64,000 nt of DNA from the NCBI GenBank assembly GCA_021014325.1, contig CM037472.1:1426001-1490000 (forward strand), written 5' to 3'. Shown piece by piece: positions 44,910 through 55,749 of the stretch. The position numbers and the translations under genes were made by a program. How positions within the stretch are numbered: the stretch's first letter is position 1; each line of letters begins with the position of its first letter. This DNA is from Plazaster borealis (lineage: Eukaryota > Echinodermata > Asteroidea > Forcipulatida > Labidiasteridae). The notes beneath the pieces are model-generated. The model was not told where the DNA came from. It did not search any database and saw nothing but the letters and a program-made list of their open reading frames with translations.

Positions 44910-46924
44910 ATTTCATCGGGGTCAGTGTTGTGTCAATGTGTGAACTATTTTATTGAGTCGATGAAAAGATTGTTGATAGCTTTTAGAATTTCAAAGTGTA
45001 AATCAATAACGTGTCTACATTTAGTTTACACGGGAAAGAAATGATAATGTTCCTACTTAAGACTGCATTGAGCTATAAGACGTGTATTAATTGATTATCT
45101 GTTTCAATTTTCATGTAAATATTCATAAACTGTACTGATAGTTAGTATACAAGACTTTTCCTGACAATTCAAAAAAGAGCCTCTTAATTTGTATTTCTTT
45201 TACTTCCGGTTGGACAGGAAGCCAGGTCAAATCATGTCATTATCAATTACACAGAACTTTCACACATAAAACATTCACAAAAAATGCAAAGCTTATAAAA
45301 ATCATAATAGATGTATTTCTCAAGATACGATTACAAAGTGTTTTCAGCAAATTATTCGAGTAAATTGTCCTTTTCATACAGAGCATCATTTTTTTGAATT
45401 CCCTTTCATCTTGGTTGCATATCTTCAAACGAGCCGCTGAATTACTCACAAGAACAGCCATGTCAGCCATTTACTGAAGTTTATTTTTTTTTCAATGAAT
45501 ATTGATTATTTATGAATTAATAAATCCAACTATGCTTATCATGTTGACATTATTAATTTACAATTATTAGAAGTTTTCATCGGGGTTTCAAATACAGTGA
45601 GTTGGATACTCATGAATTATCGGTGCATGAAACATTGATTGTTCAAAACATATGCACTGATGATGATGTCATTAAAATAAGTCAAGCATAGTATGAGCTA
45701 TCGGTTGCCTTGTTTAGACATTAATTTTCATTCATACAGAACGGTGGGTTAAATTTAGAATATTGAAAGAAAACACACTTGTTTTGGATAATTATGAAAG
45801 ACAAAGGCAAGTCATAAAGACGGCAAGTCTAAGCCTCTCGTGAATTTTGACTAATAACATAATGAGTTGAGTACTATTTCTACCTCTATGGTGCACCATA
45901 CACTCAGCAAGGAAATAAGGATGGAACACAACAACGGGTGTGAAAACTTTATAGCTTTATTTCTCACATAATTAAAAGTCATACGAATCACTGAAGCAGG
46001 TGGCCATCTCAGTTAAACTTCGTCTTCGATTCCATGGTCACCATGAGCCATCAAAAGGGCGAATAGGGGAACAACTTGACGCTGAACATGGCACAGGTTG
46101 AGCGGAATTTAGTTCTGCAGTGTTATTGCGCCATTGATAAGCTTGCGTTATAAGTGCGTTGAACTGCGACACGTCAAAACTTGCACGGAAATCATGCCAC
46201 TACAGTGCACGTAGGCTTTGGACCTCGTGATCAATAGAGCGGAACGTGCTTCCGAGGGCTATTACTAACGAAATGTTCAACTTACACTTTGAGCCGGAGG
46301 TCAAGGTCAAACGGGGTCACTCTTTGTGTAGCGTTTGTTGAGTTTTAAAATACCTGTCCGATGATGCATAGATTGTTGAAATCCATTAAATTATTATCGA
46401 GTTATGATTTTTGAAATATTAAACTTTGATTTACTGTAATTCGACACCTGATGACGTAATCATTACGTCACAACAACTTGATGGAGGTTTCATCAAGTTG
46501 CTAACATGGTGTAAATTTGAAGTTGATCAAATGAACAGAAGTTAAAAATTTTGCCAGGAAATGATTTTTTGTTAAGAATTGCAGAAAGGCAAACTTTGAC
46601 CTTCCGGTACGACCAGAAGTAAAGGTCAAGTGAATTTGGCGTTAACTTTTTAAATGTTGCCCGTATCTTGATCTATCATATGCCCAAATATGAATACCAT
46701 AGCTATAATATTCAGAGACCTACAGGCATTGGCATGAGGGCATTTTTTGACCTAAAATGGCTTGTAATTTGACACCCGATGACGTCATCATGACGTCATT
46801 GCTCACACACCTTCTGTTCGTTATGTTCTAACGTCACAGTAAGTTTCAAGTTGATCAAAGGTTTGCAAGTATGGTTTTTTTGCGGACAAACGACTATCAG
46901 AAGAATAAGCAAAACAAAGAAAAA

Positions 46925-46966
46925 CTAGAGATTTAGTGTTTGTTGGAACAAACACTAGGTGTTCGG
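46925..46966 (+). repeat. Module head hairpin
   Basis: Same head as at 44868: CTAGAGATTTAGTGTTTGTT plus inverse and GGTGTTCGG. It starts the last module, which runs to the triple hairpins near 49280. Confidence 0.85.
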
Positions 46967-49267
46967 CTATCTTTGGGGTTAGTGCTTTGTTTATGTGTGA
47001 GCTATATCATTGAATCGATGAACAAATTGTTGATAGCTTTTGGGAATATCAAGAAAAGCAAAGTGTTAATCTTCTATGATTATGCGTTAGTTTAAACAGG
47101 GAATAAATGCAACTCACAATATGAGTGTTCAAAAATAGTAATAGTCGTTTGTTAAGCCAAATTAGAAAACCGATGACGTCATTATGACGTTAGATAAGTT
47201 CTTATCGAGACATTGGTATGTTAAATATGTGCTTAAAATGTTAAGTGAAAAAACGAAGTTGAACTTACAAAGTGTTTTCAGCAAAAGAGTACATTATTTA
47301 ATTTATTAGATAAATTATTAGGGTAAATTGTCCTTTTCAAACAGAGCATCATTTGTTGAATTCACTTTCCTCTTGGTTGCATAATCTTTAAACGAGCCGT
47401 TGAATTAGTTACAGGTACAGCCATGTAAGCCATTTACTGAAGTTTATTTATTTTTCAATGAATATTGATTCTTTATGGATGAATAAATCCAACTATGCTA
47501 ATCATGTTGACATTATTAATTTACAATTATTAGAAGTTTTCAACAGTGTTTCAAATACAGCGAGTTGGATACTCATGAAGTATCGGTGCATGAAACATTG
47601 ATTGTTCAAAACATATGCACTGATGATGATGTCATTAAAATAAGTCAAGCATAGTAAGAGCTATCGGTTGCTTATTTTTAAATAGCTTGCTTGATTTTTA
47701 GACATTGATTTTCATTCATACAGAACGGTGGGTTAAATTTAGAATATCGAAAGAAAACACACTTGTTTTGGATAATTATGAAAGACAAAGGCAAGTCATG
47801 AAGACGGCAAGTCTAAGCCTCTCGTGAATTTTGACTAATAACATAAGGAGTTGAGTACTGTTTCTACCTATATGGTGCATCATACACTCAGCAAGGAAAT
47901 AAGGATGGAACACAACAACGGGTGTGAAAACTTTCACTGTAGACCATTCAGGTACTGGATGTGCTGTACTCTGAAGAAGAACAAACAATTCTAAAGAAAG
48001 TGTGACTCAAGGTAAATTAAGTCAAGCCGAAACTGTTTAAATAAATAAAATTCAATAACTAAAACATTTCACCATTATATAATAAAACTAATAACTTATT
48101 GAATTTATGCTCTCTCAAGGACCAGCCTGATCGTTGGCGCATAAAAATACAAAATATCAGAGTAAGGAAATTACGCAAGAAAAAGCTTGTGGAAGGTGCA
48201 CAAACGGTTTTTGAAGTGAACAATAATGAAACCTTCTGAGGAAAACCTTCATCGAAGAGTTTCTAAATATGCAAGTCATGATAAAAACATTCATCAATCT
48301 GACAAGTGACACACAGCAATCAAACCCGTTTCCAATTGCCCAATTTCAACCCCTTCGTTCGACGATCATACTAAACCTTCCTTAGTTTTAAAAACGTCAC
48401 CAACGTCACCACTTGATGATTAACGGTAAACTTTATAACATAACTGTGCATTAAATGAAGAATCATTTGAAAGGCAATTATGCTTACCGTTTTATTCACC
48501 GTGTCGCACTGGTAGACACCGCCGTCAAATGACGGTCTGAAACGTCCTGCACGAGCCGATGTCATGCCCCGTTTTACGGTGTGTGATTAAAACATAACCA
48601 ATGTCTGTCTTTTTCTGCTTGCATTTTCTCACATAAATAAAAGTCATACGAATCACTGAAGCAGGTGACCATCTCAGTGAAACTTCGTCTTCGATTCCGT
48701 GTTCACCATTGAGCCACCAAAAGGGCGAATAGGGGAACAATTTGACGCTGAACATGGCACAGGTTGAGCGGAATTCAATTCTGCAGTGCTATTGCGCCAT
48801 TGATAAGCTTGCGTTATAAGTGCGTTGAACTGCGACACGTCAAAACTTGCACGGAAATCATGCCACTACAGTGCACGTAGGCTTTGGACCTCGTGATCAA
48901 TGGAGCGGAACGTGCTTCCGAGGGCTATTACTAACGAAATGTTCAACTTACATTTTGAGCCGGAGGTCAAGGTCAAACAGGGTCACTCTTTGTGTAGCGT
49001 TTGTTGAGTTTTAAAAGACCTGTCCGATGATGCATAGATTGTTGAAATCCATTAATTTGTTATCGAGTTATGATTTTTTGAAATATTAAACTTTGATTTA
49101 CTGTAATTCGACACCTGATGACGTAATCATTACGTCACAACTCACTTGGCATCTCCCAGTTGTAATCTAACTACATGCAAAGTTTCAAGTTCATCCAAGG
49201 TTCGCATCTATGGTTTTTTTTGCGGACAAACGACTATCAGAAGAAAAAGAAGAACTAAAAAAAAAAA

Positions 49268-49425
49268 ACGAACAATAACAAAGAGTTGTTCGGGCTTAAT
49301 GCCCGAACACCTAAAAAAAAAAAACCGAACAAAAACAAGGAGTTGTTCGGGCTTAATGCCCGAACACCTAAAAAACCGAACAAAAACAAGAGGTGTTCCG
49401 GGCTGTATGCCCGAACACCTAAAAA
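49268..49425 (+). repeat. Triple hairpin terminus of the module array
   Basis: Three tandem stem-loops of the form GTTCGGGC-TTAAT-GCCCGAAC followed by ACCTAAAAAA, the last with GTTCCGGGCTGTATGCCCGAAC. This is the right end of the array. ORFs across it on both strands are by-products of the repeats. Confidence 0.85.
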
Positions 49426-49559
49426 AAAGCAGCACGTAACAAATTGCAACGCAAAACAAAAATTCGAAGTGATAGGGCCTACAGAGACCAAGCACACGAT
49501 CTGACCTGAGCCAAGTCTATCTTCCACCGTGCTTATTATAGCAACTCAATGGCTTTCGT

Positions 49560-49884
49560 TGTTGACGCAAGTAGCTGATCTAAGGTAGCTGGTGGTATAC
49601 CTTGCGTCCATTGGTCTACGGACAATGGTACAAAGTTATCATAAGAAATCGATCGATACCGATGTCGCTGGTACGTATATCGGCAGTGGCTCAGAAACAG
49701 TCTCCACAACACTAACATTGTAAGTGAACAAACACGACCTAGAATACGGGACTAAGTCAGCGATAGTGAATGCCTTTTCTCTACGTTATTTTTAACCGTA
49801 ATCTAGAATCTGAGTCACATACGTCCTTGCTAAAGTTGTCAGTACATCTAGTCTTTGATAGCGGACTGCTTTTGGTTCCTGAGT
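49560..49884 (+). promoter_or_regulatory. Lectin 4 5' flank
   Basis: Contains GGTAGCTGGTGGTATACCTT (a variant of the shared lectin block), GGGACTAAGTCAGCGATAGT and the leader TCTAGTCTTTGATAGCGG. It begins about 130 bp after the module array ends. The TATATAG seen for lectin 3 is replaced here by ACGTTATTTTTAACC. Confidence 0.5.
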
Positions 49885-50388
49885 ATGGCGAGTTCTTTGA
49901 GGGTCATCACTTTCAGTATTCTTTTAGCTCTCCTTCAGTCACATTTCCTTATCGTATCTCCCTGCGTGTCTTGCATCAGTCCATGGACAAGTTTTGGGAA
50001 TCATTGCTACCTTCTTGTGACGGATGCCAAGACCTTTGATGAAGCTGAACAGTACTGTCAGGTTTTGTCACGCCTTGGCAGACCATCTCATCTGGCGTCC
50101 ATTAGGAGCCAAGAGGAAAATGACTTCCTCGTCCTGCTCATCAAATCCACGTTCGGTCAAGGCGGCAAGAAAACCTGGTTCGGCTACCGCAAGGACGGAT
50201 CTGGTAGACTTGCCTGGCTCGACAGCAGTCCATTCGGAGGTTACACCAACTGGTACACTAGTCAACCCAGTGGCGACGGAGACTGCGCTGAGTTCCTTGA
50301 TACTACAGATGATTTCAACTTCTTGTGGAATGACATGCCATGTAACCAACTCAGAAGATCCATCTGTAAAACACCAGCCAGATTCTGA
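49885..50388 (+). CDS. Secreted C-type lectin, QPS variant (lectin 4)
   Basis: A 167-residue intronless ORF: signal peptide (MASSLRVITFSILLALLQ), N-terminal C-x-x-C pair, HCYLLVTD, EAEQYC, KTWFGYRKDG, then QPS (127-129), C134, WND (148-150), C153 and C161. Gln-Pro at the sugar-contact site recalls galactose-type QPD, but the third residue is Ser. The ending CKTPARF, shared with the pseudogene at 31520, differs from CKIAARF elsewhere, so these two form a subgroup. It has no 3' cassette array. A secreted lectin role is inferred from the family. Confidence 0.92.
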   Translation: MASSLRVITFSILLALLQSHFLIVSPCVSCISPWTSFGNHCYLLVTDAKTFDEAEQYCQVLSRLGRPSHLASIRSQEENDFLVLLIKSTFGQGGKKTWFGYRKDGSGRLAWLDSSPFGGYTNWYTSQPSGDGDCAEFLDTTDDFNFLWNDMPCNQLRRSICKTPARF

Positions 50389-50799
50389 GTGGAATTGTGA
50401 TTAACTAACTAACTGTAATTAATGGCTTCATGAGTTTGATGTCACAGAACCCTTCATGAGTTTTACAATGTCTACTAGGAGAGAAAAAACAACTTTGTGA
50501 TATTATCGTTGTGTGTCCTAACAAAGGTCGTATAACGAAAGTGTGACCGGCAAAAGGTTGCAAGCAAGTACTGTCAAAAATTGTGTTTGAAGAAAACTGA
50601 GTGTGAAAAATGTGGTCGTTTTTCTGCCATTCATAAGTCATTGCAGGAAAGTTAAATTCAACACGGATATTGACAAACAATAACATGTCTTGAGAGTAAT
50701 TCTAGCTAAACAGCAGTCAAGCCCTACTAATATTGTTGATTTGTTTTGATTTTTTTTTTTTTTTTTTTTTTTGGGGGGGGGGGGTGGTTGAAATAACAC

Positions 50800-51125
50800 A
50801 TACAACGCAAAACCAAAAGATGCAAAACTCAAAACAAACACTCACGCAAAAATGTCGCGGAAAACGAAAAAGGCAACGCAAAATAAAAATTCGACGCGAA
50901 ACTCAAAATGGCACACAAAACCCCAAAAGCCACGCAAAACCAAAACGCCACCCAAAACCACAAATGCCATGCAAAACCCCCAAAAGCGAAGAAAAACAAA
51001 AAAGCAACGCAAAATAAAAAATGCCACGCAAAACCCCCAAAAGCGACGCAAAACCAAATAAGCAAGGCGCAAAATATAAGTTCAACGTAAAACAAAAAAT
51101 GTGACGCACAACAAAAAACGAGCGG
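50800..51125 (+). repeat. Degenerate GCAAAAC-type minisatellite
   Basis: A run of variable 15-19-bp units around (G)C(C)ACGCAAAACCCCAAAA. Its lack of stops yields ORFs on both strands (Lys/Thr/Asn-rich plus, Phe/Ala/Trp-rich minus) that I do not regard as genes. A related shorter run lies at 53690-53810. Confidence 0.8.
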
Positions 51126-51533
51126 GCAAACATTGCAAGGTGGCAACAATTATAGACATTTCTTCACCAACAAGCAATTACAATACTGCCCCAGGGATAG
51201 GAATAATCAAGCTCGAAAGATACAAAAAAATGACAAAGATTGGCCTGACCATGAGAAAGGCAATAAGCACGGCCCCCATCTGAGCAGCTCGTTTTTTTCT
51301 TTTATTTTAACTGGGTGCGTTTTTGCGGCTGTAACCAATAACTGTTTCGGTCATTGGTCAATGAATCACCAACGGCCAAGTCAATCGAAACAGTCATAAA
51401 TTTTTTAAAAGGAGCTAAAAATAAATTGCGACGCAAAAGAGACATTTGAAGCACACAAGGATAGGGCCAACACTGCACCAAGCGCAATATCTGACCTGAG
51501 CTAATCTTTTACCATGCTAATATCAAGCATCTT

Positions 51534-51904
51534 TTAAAGGGATTGTATACGTTTGGTAATTAGAATCCACTGTTTGTTTCAATCCTATATAGTTGTAGAT
51601 ATATACCAAAAAACTAACATGTGGAAATTTCATTTCAAAAGGTGGTAGCGTTTTTGAGATTGCCGAAAATCTGGAGCGGTTATGTCCACGTAGGAAGAAT
51701 TATCTGCAATTGGAATACACAATCTTAGAAACGTTACTGCAGTAACGCTTCTCAGATTCAAATTGTTGGGGATAAAAAGTGATATCGTTTTCCATAACCG
51801 CAGCACTTCGAAGTGAAAAGTTTTCTCAATACTATCCGAAGCTGCTGTACTTCTTACCATTCATGTTCAGAGTCATAACCAAACGTATATACAGACCCTT
51901 TAAT
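51534..51904 (+). mobile_element. MITE family B copy
   Basis: Starts TTAAAGGGATTGTATACG and ends ACCAAACGTATATACAGACCCTTTAA, upstream of lectin 5 in the same relative place as 29360-29745 for lectin 3. Confidence 0.82.
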
Positions 51905-52281
51905 GTAATTGATTTTGCTGACAAAGGTAGCTGGTACCTTGTGTGCATTAGTCCACGGACACTGATGAAAGTTGCCATAGGCAAATCGATCGATACCGAT
52001 GTCGCCGCACGTATAGGCCTAATTGCAAAAAGATTGGGAAAATATTAGAATTTTTGACACTAACAATGGTAATATTGATATTGTCACAGTCACCTTGGCA
52101 GTGGCACAGAAACAGTCTCCACCACACTAACAGTGAACACACGCCACAAAGAGTACGGTACTAAGTCAGCGCTAGTGATTGCCTCTGCTCTATCTTTATG
52201 TAGACACAAATTCAGTCACCTCCTTGCTAAAGTTGTCAGTTCCTCTAGTCTTTGATAGCAGACTGCTTTTGGTTCCTGAGT
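51905..52281 (+). promoter_or_regulatory. Lectin 5 5' flank
   Basis: Closely matches 29750-30126: GGTAGCTGGTACCTTGTGTG, GTACTAAGTCAGCGCTAGTG and CTCTATCTTTATGTAGACAC. The TATA-like core of lectin 3 (TATATAG) reads TATGTAG here. Confidence 0.55.
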
Positions 52282-52773
52282 ATGGCGAGTTCTTTCAGGG
52301 TCATCACTTTCAGTATTCTTGTAGCTCTCCTTCAGTCGCATTTCCTGATCGTATCTCCCTGCATGTCTTGCAACAGTCCATGGACAAGTTTTGGGAATCA
52401 TTGCTACCTTGTCGTGACGGATGCCAAGACCTTTGATGAAGCTGAACAGTACTGTCAGGGTTTGTCACGCCTTGGCAGACCATCTCATCTAGCATCCATT
52501 ATGAGCCAAGAGGAACATGATTTCCTCGTTCTGCTCATTAGATCCACTTTCGGGCAAGGTGGTATGAAAACCTGGTTCGGCTACCACCAGGACACATCCA
52601 ATGGCTCTTTATCTTGGCGCTTTATTGACGGCAGCCTTTCTCAGGGCTACATCAACTGGTACGACGGAAATCCCAGCGGCGATGGATACTGCGCCGAGAT
52701 AGTTAACTTGTGGAACGACCTGTCATGTAAATACCGCAGGAGTTCCGTCTGTAAAATAGCAGCCAGGTTCTGA
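52282..52773 (+). CDS. Secreted C-type lectin, NPS variant (lectin 5)
   Basis: A 163-residue intronless ORF with signal peptide (MASSFRVITFSILVALLQ) and one long-form CTLD: HCYLVVTD, EAEQYC, KTWFGYHQDT, then NPS (130-132), C137, WND (144-146), C149 and C157. The loop between C137 and WND is about five residues shorter than in lectin 3, next to the calcium site. Its start follows the same in-frame MIADCFWFLS leader segment. The flanks match lectin 3 upstream and lectin 4 downstream, suggesting a mosaic history. A secreted carbohydrate-binding role is inferred. Confidence 0.92.
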   Translation: MASSFRVITFSILVALLQSHFLIVSPCMSCNSPWTSFGNHCYLVVTDAKTFDEAEQYCQGLSRLGRPSHLASIMSQEEHDFLVLLIRSTFGQGGMKTWFGYHQDTSNGSLSWRFIDGSLSQGYINWYDGNPSGDGYCAEIVNLWNDLSCKYRRSSVCKIAARF

Positions 52774-53119
52774 GTGAAACTGTGACTAACTAACTAACTG
52801 TAATTAATGGCTTCATGAGTTTGATGTCACAGCACCCTTAATGAGTTTTACAATGTCTTACAGGAGAGAAAACATCAACTTTGTGATATTATCGTTGTGT
52901 GTCCTCAGACAAAGGTCGTAACGAAAGTGTGACCGGCAAAAGGTTGCAAGCAAGTTCTGTCCAAAATTGTGTTTGAAGGAAACTGAGTGTGAAAATGTGG
53001 TCGTTTTTCTGCCATTCATAAGTCATTGCAGGAAAGTTAAATTTCACACGGGAATTGACAAACATGTCTTGAGAGTAATACTAGCATTAACAGTCATGCC
53101 CTATTTTTTTTGTTAAAGG

Positions 53120-53468
53120 CAGTTTATACTTTTGGTAAATGTCAAAGACCAGTATCCTCACTTGGTGTATCCCAACATATAGGCCTACATGAAACAACAA
53201 ACCTGTGGAAGTTTAAGCTCAATCGGTCATTCCAATCACCAGAAAAAAAGTGGGGGAAAACCTTAAGTGTTTTCATTGTTTTTAAACATCGTTGACTCAT
53301 GAGATCAAAACTAATTGTTTTACTCATTTCTCAAAAACTATAGCATTTAAAGCAAAAATAGTTCAAAGGAAATTTCCCATTATAACCATCTTTATACCAC
53401 GTAAGTTATGTGTGAATCTGTGAACATTTATATTTTCATTCTTACCAATGTTTTACACACCCTTTAAG
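53120..53468 (+). mobile_element. Diverged family A/C-like MITE
   Basis: Starts TTAAAGGCAGTTTATACTTT with TTGGTAAATG and ends CTTACCAATGTTTTACACAC-CCTTTAA. The interior CAAAGACCAGTATCCTCACT is family A-like, while the terminal half (TGTGTGAATCTGTGAACATT) is family C-like: a mosaic or an intermediate. Confidence 0.65.
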
Positions 53469-53823
53469 AGCTAGTTATTGCTTGTGACCTTTTGCTGCAG
53501 CAAAAAAGTTGTAGCCCTACTTTGTGTGCCTGATAATGACACATCTTTACGAACTTCTTCCGGGCACACGACATTATTAGAATGTAAGATACGTACAAAT
53601 CCCTTAAAATGTGAAAATCGAAACTTTAAAGATGTTGTTTTACCTCGGTTGGGGGACATTATTGTTTATGCCACGCGAAAAGAAAAATGCAATAAAACAC
53701 GTAAGACCAATGCGACGTATAAGACCAAACATGCGACGCAAAACCCCCAAAATGCAACGCAAAACAAACATGCAAGAATTCCACGCAAAACCCAAAAAGC
53801 AACAAATCGGGGATAAAGAGTAT

Positions 53824-54014
53824 TATATTTGGTTTTACCCGTACACCGATGTGTGTAAAGCACTGTATACTCTGTACTTTCCCGAGTCCTGTGAAAACAA
53901 ATCCGCAGGCATATTACTCGGTGGGATTCGAACCCATTCTAGAGCAGATGTCTTACCAACTAGACCACCGAGAATGCCCGGTAGCTAGAGGCAGTTCGAA
54001 TCCTATATTTTAGC
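53824..54014 (-). mobile_element. tRNA-derived SINE, third family, copy 3
   Basis: Same arrangement as 13709-13910 and 13966-14170, with part of the B-box region deleted (GGGATTCGAACCCATTCTAG), so the internal promoter is broken. Confidence 0.7.
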
Positions 54015-54297
54015 TGGGCGCAACAATTATAGACACTTATGCACCAACAAGCAACTAAGAGTTATGATTGATCTCAAATGCAAATCAATCTCAATTACTA
54101 AGCAAAATATATGACGTCACAATACAAACTATATGGTAATATTGACAATTAAACTCATCTTTCTTATCAATAAGTTTGCGATGTCGAACCCTGCCCCATA
54201 GAATAGGATTAATCAAGCTCGAAATATTGGCCTGATCATGAACAAAGGCAATAAGCACGGCCTCCATCTATAAGCAGCTTGGCTTTTTCTTTTAACC

Positions 54298-54402
54298 GGG
54301 TGCGTTTTCGCGGCTGTAACCAATAACTGTTTCGGTCCTTGGCAAGTGATTAAAAGTCAACCGAAACAGTAATTGGTTGCACGACCGCGAAAACGCACCA
54401 CA
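54298..54402. mobile_element. Palindromic MITE-like element
   Basis: Arms GTGCGTTTTCGCGGCTGTAA ... AACTGTTTCGGT and ACCGAAACAGTAATTGGTTG ... CGCGAAAACGCAC are inverted. Related single-arm or diverged copies lie at about 29115-29200 and 51308-51400. Confidence 0.7.
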
Positions 54403-54435
54403 GCACTCGTTTTCCCAAGATGCATTGTAGTATAT

Positions 54436-54834
54436 TTTAAAGGGATTGTATACGTTTGGGAATTGGAACCCACTGTTTGTTTCAATTCCATAGTTGTTGT
54501 AGATATACCATCAAACTAACCTGTGGAAATTTAATTTCAAAGGGTTGTAGCGTTTTTGAGATATTGCCGAAAATCTCGAGCGGTTATGTCTACGCAGAAA
54601 GAATAATCTGCAATTGGAATACACAATCTGAGAAACGTTTCTGTCAGAAACGCTACTCAGATTCAAATTTGTTTGGATAAAAACTGATATCTTTTGCCAT
54701 AACCACATTACTTCACAGTGAAATGTTTCTCAAAATGCTTTGTACTATACAGAAGCTGCTGTACTGCTTACCAAGTAAGTTTTTATTGCCATTCATTTTA
54801 TGAGTAATTACCAAACGTATGCAGACCCTTTAAA
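54436..54834 (+). mobile_element. MITE family B copy
   Basis: Starts TTAAAGGGATTGTATACG and ends CCAAACGTATGCAGACCCTTTAAAGG, where the next element (family A) begins, sharing the TTTAAAGG. Confidence 0.82.
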
Positions 54835-55192
54835 GGTATCGTACACGTTTGGTAATGACTCAAAAGAAATATTAGCATACAAACTTACTTGGTAACAAGC
54901 AACGGAGAGCTGTTGATAGTAAACGACATTGTGGGAAACGACTCCCTCTGAAGTAACGTAGTTTTTTAGAAAGAGGTAATTTCTCACTAAAATAATAAAA
55001 CATTCTTGCAAGAAGTTTTTATTCCTATCTGAAAGCACACAAGGGTGTTTTTTCTTTCATCATTTTCTTGCAACTTCGATGACCAATTGAGCCCAAATTT
55101 TCACAGGCTTGTTATATTATGCATATGTTGGGATACACCAAGTGAGAACACTGGTCGTTGACAATTTCCAAACGTGTTCAGTGCCTTTAAAG
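54830..55192 (-). mobile_element. MITE family A copy
   Basis: In reverse orientation: starts TTTAAAGGTATCGTACACGT and ends ACGTGTTCAGTGCCTTTAAA. It directly abuts the family B copy at 54436-54834. Confidence 0.82.
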
Positions 55193-55611
55193 ATGATAAT
55201 ATTATTATAGTCTGTTAATAATAAGTGTGTTGTTCGAGTGCCATTCATCGTCATAGTGTATTTACAATCAAAACATTGTAACCGGTTGGACGTTATTATT
55301 TTTGAATATATTATTTTTGTAAACAGACGGGGCTAATAGGCCTATTTGAATTCTGCACGTTCGTTCTTTCCCAGGAGCGGATCCAGGGTAGTTTGCACAG
55401 GGGAGGGGTGGAGGTTGATTTGTGACAGGAGGTATTGTTAGGCCTACTCCAGAGGAAATAATAGAAATAACTTTTAAAAATTAATAAATAGGTAAACAAA
55501 ATAAATAGCCTAAATAAAAATCTACAAAATAATACAAAATAAAACTCAACCGCAGTTACACCATTCTTTTGATCAATGTTGCAATAATGGAAAAGGGTAT
55601 CCTAACAATCT

Positions 55612-55748
55612 GGGCCAGATTTCATAGTGCTGCTTAAGCAGGAAATATTGCTTTACAATTTTCTGCTAAGCAAAAAGGAGCAGGATACCAGTCATAAATT
55701 GTACATGTGACATGGTATTTTGGCTGGCTCTATGAAATTGGGCCCTGA
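55612..55748. mobile_element. MITE family D copy (internally deleted)
   Basis: Runs from GGCCAGATTTCATAGTGCTG to GGCTCTATGAAATTGGGCCC, with GCAGGAAATATTGC and CAAAAAGGAGCAGGATACCA as in 18025-18224. Confidence 0.7.
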
Positions 55749-55749
55749 T

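Larger units (their letters stand above)
37507..49430 (+). repeat. 12-kb array of 2-2.6 kb repeat modules
   Basis: A head-to-tail series of related modules. Heads begin CTAGA, then an inverted pair such as AGTGTTTGTT/AACAAACACT, then GGTGTTCGG. They occur at 37508, 39856, 42240, 44868 and 46925. Several modules end in (GAA)n or A/G-rich sequence. The first two carry 120-bp subrepeats (37900-38800, 40360-41150); the last three share GCAAGTCTAAGCCTCTCGTG and related stretches. No ORF has convincing protein features, so I cannot assign a transposon class. Confidence 0.8.

Noticed and set aside
49146..49527. ORFs with repeated RSCSGLMPEHLK or FRCSGIKPEQL peptides
   Set aside because: They are translations of the three GTTCGGGC hairpins at the end of the module array.
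50733..51149. Lys/Thr-rich and Phe/Trp/Ala-rich ORFs on both strands
   Set aside because: Caused by the GCAAAAC-type minisatellite; composition follows the repeat, with no domain.
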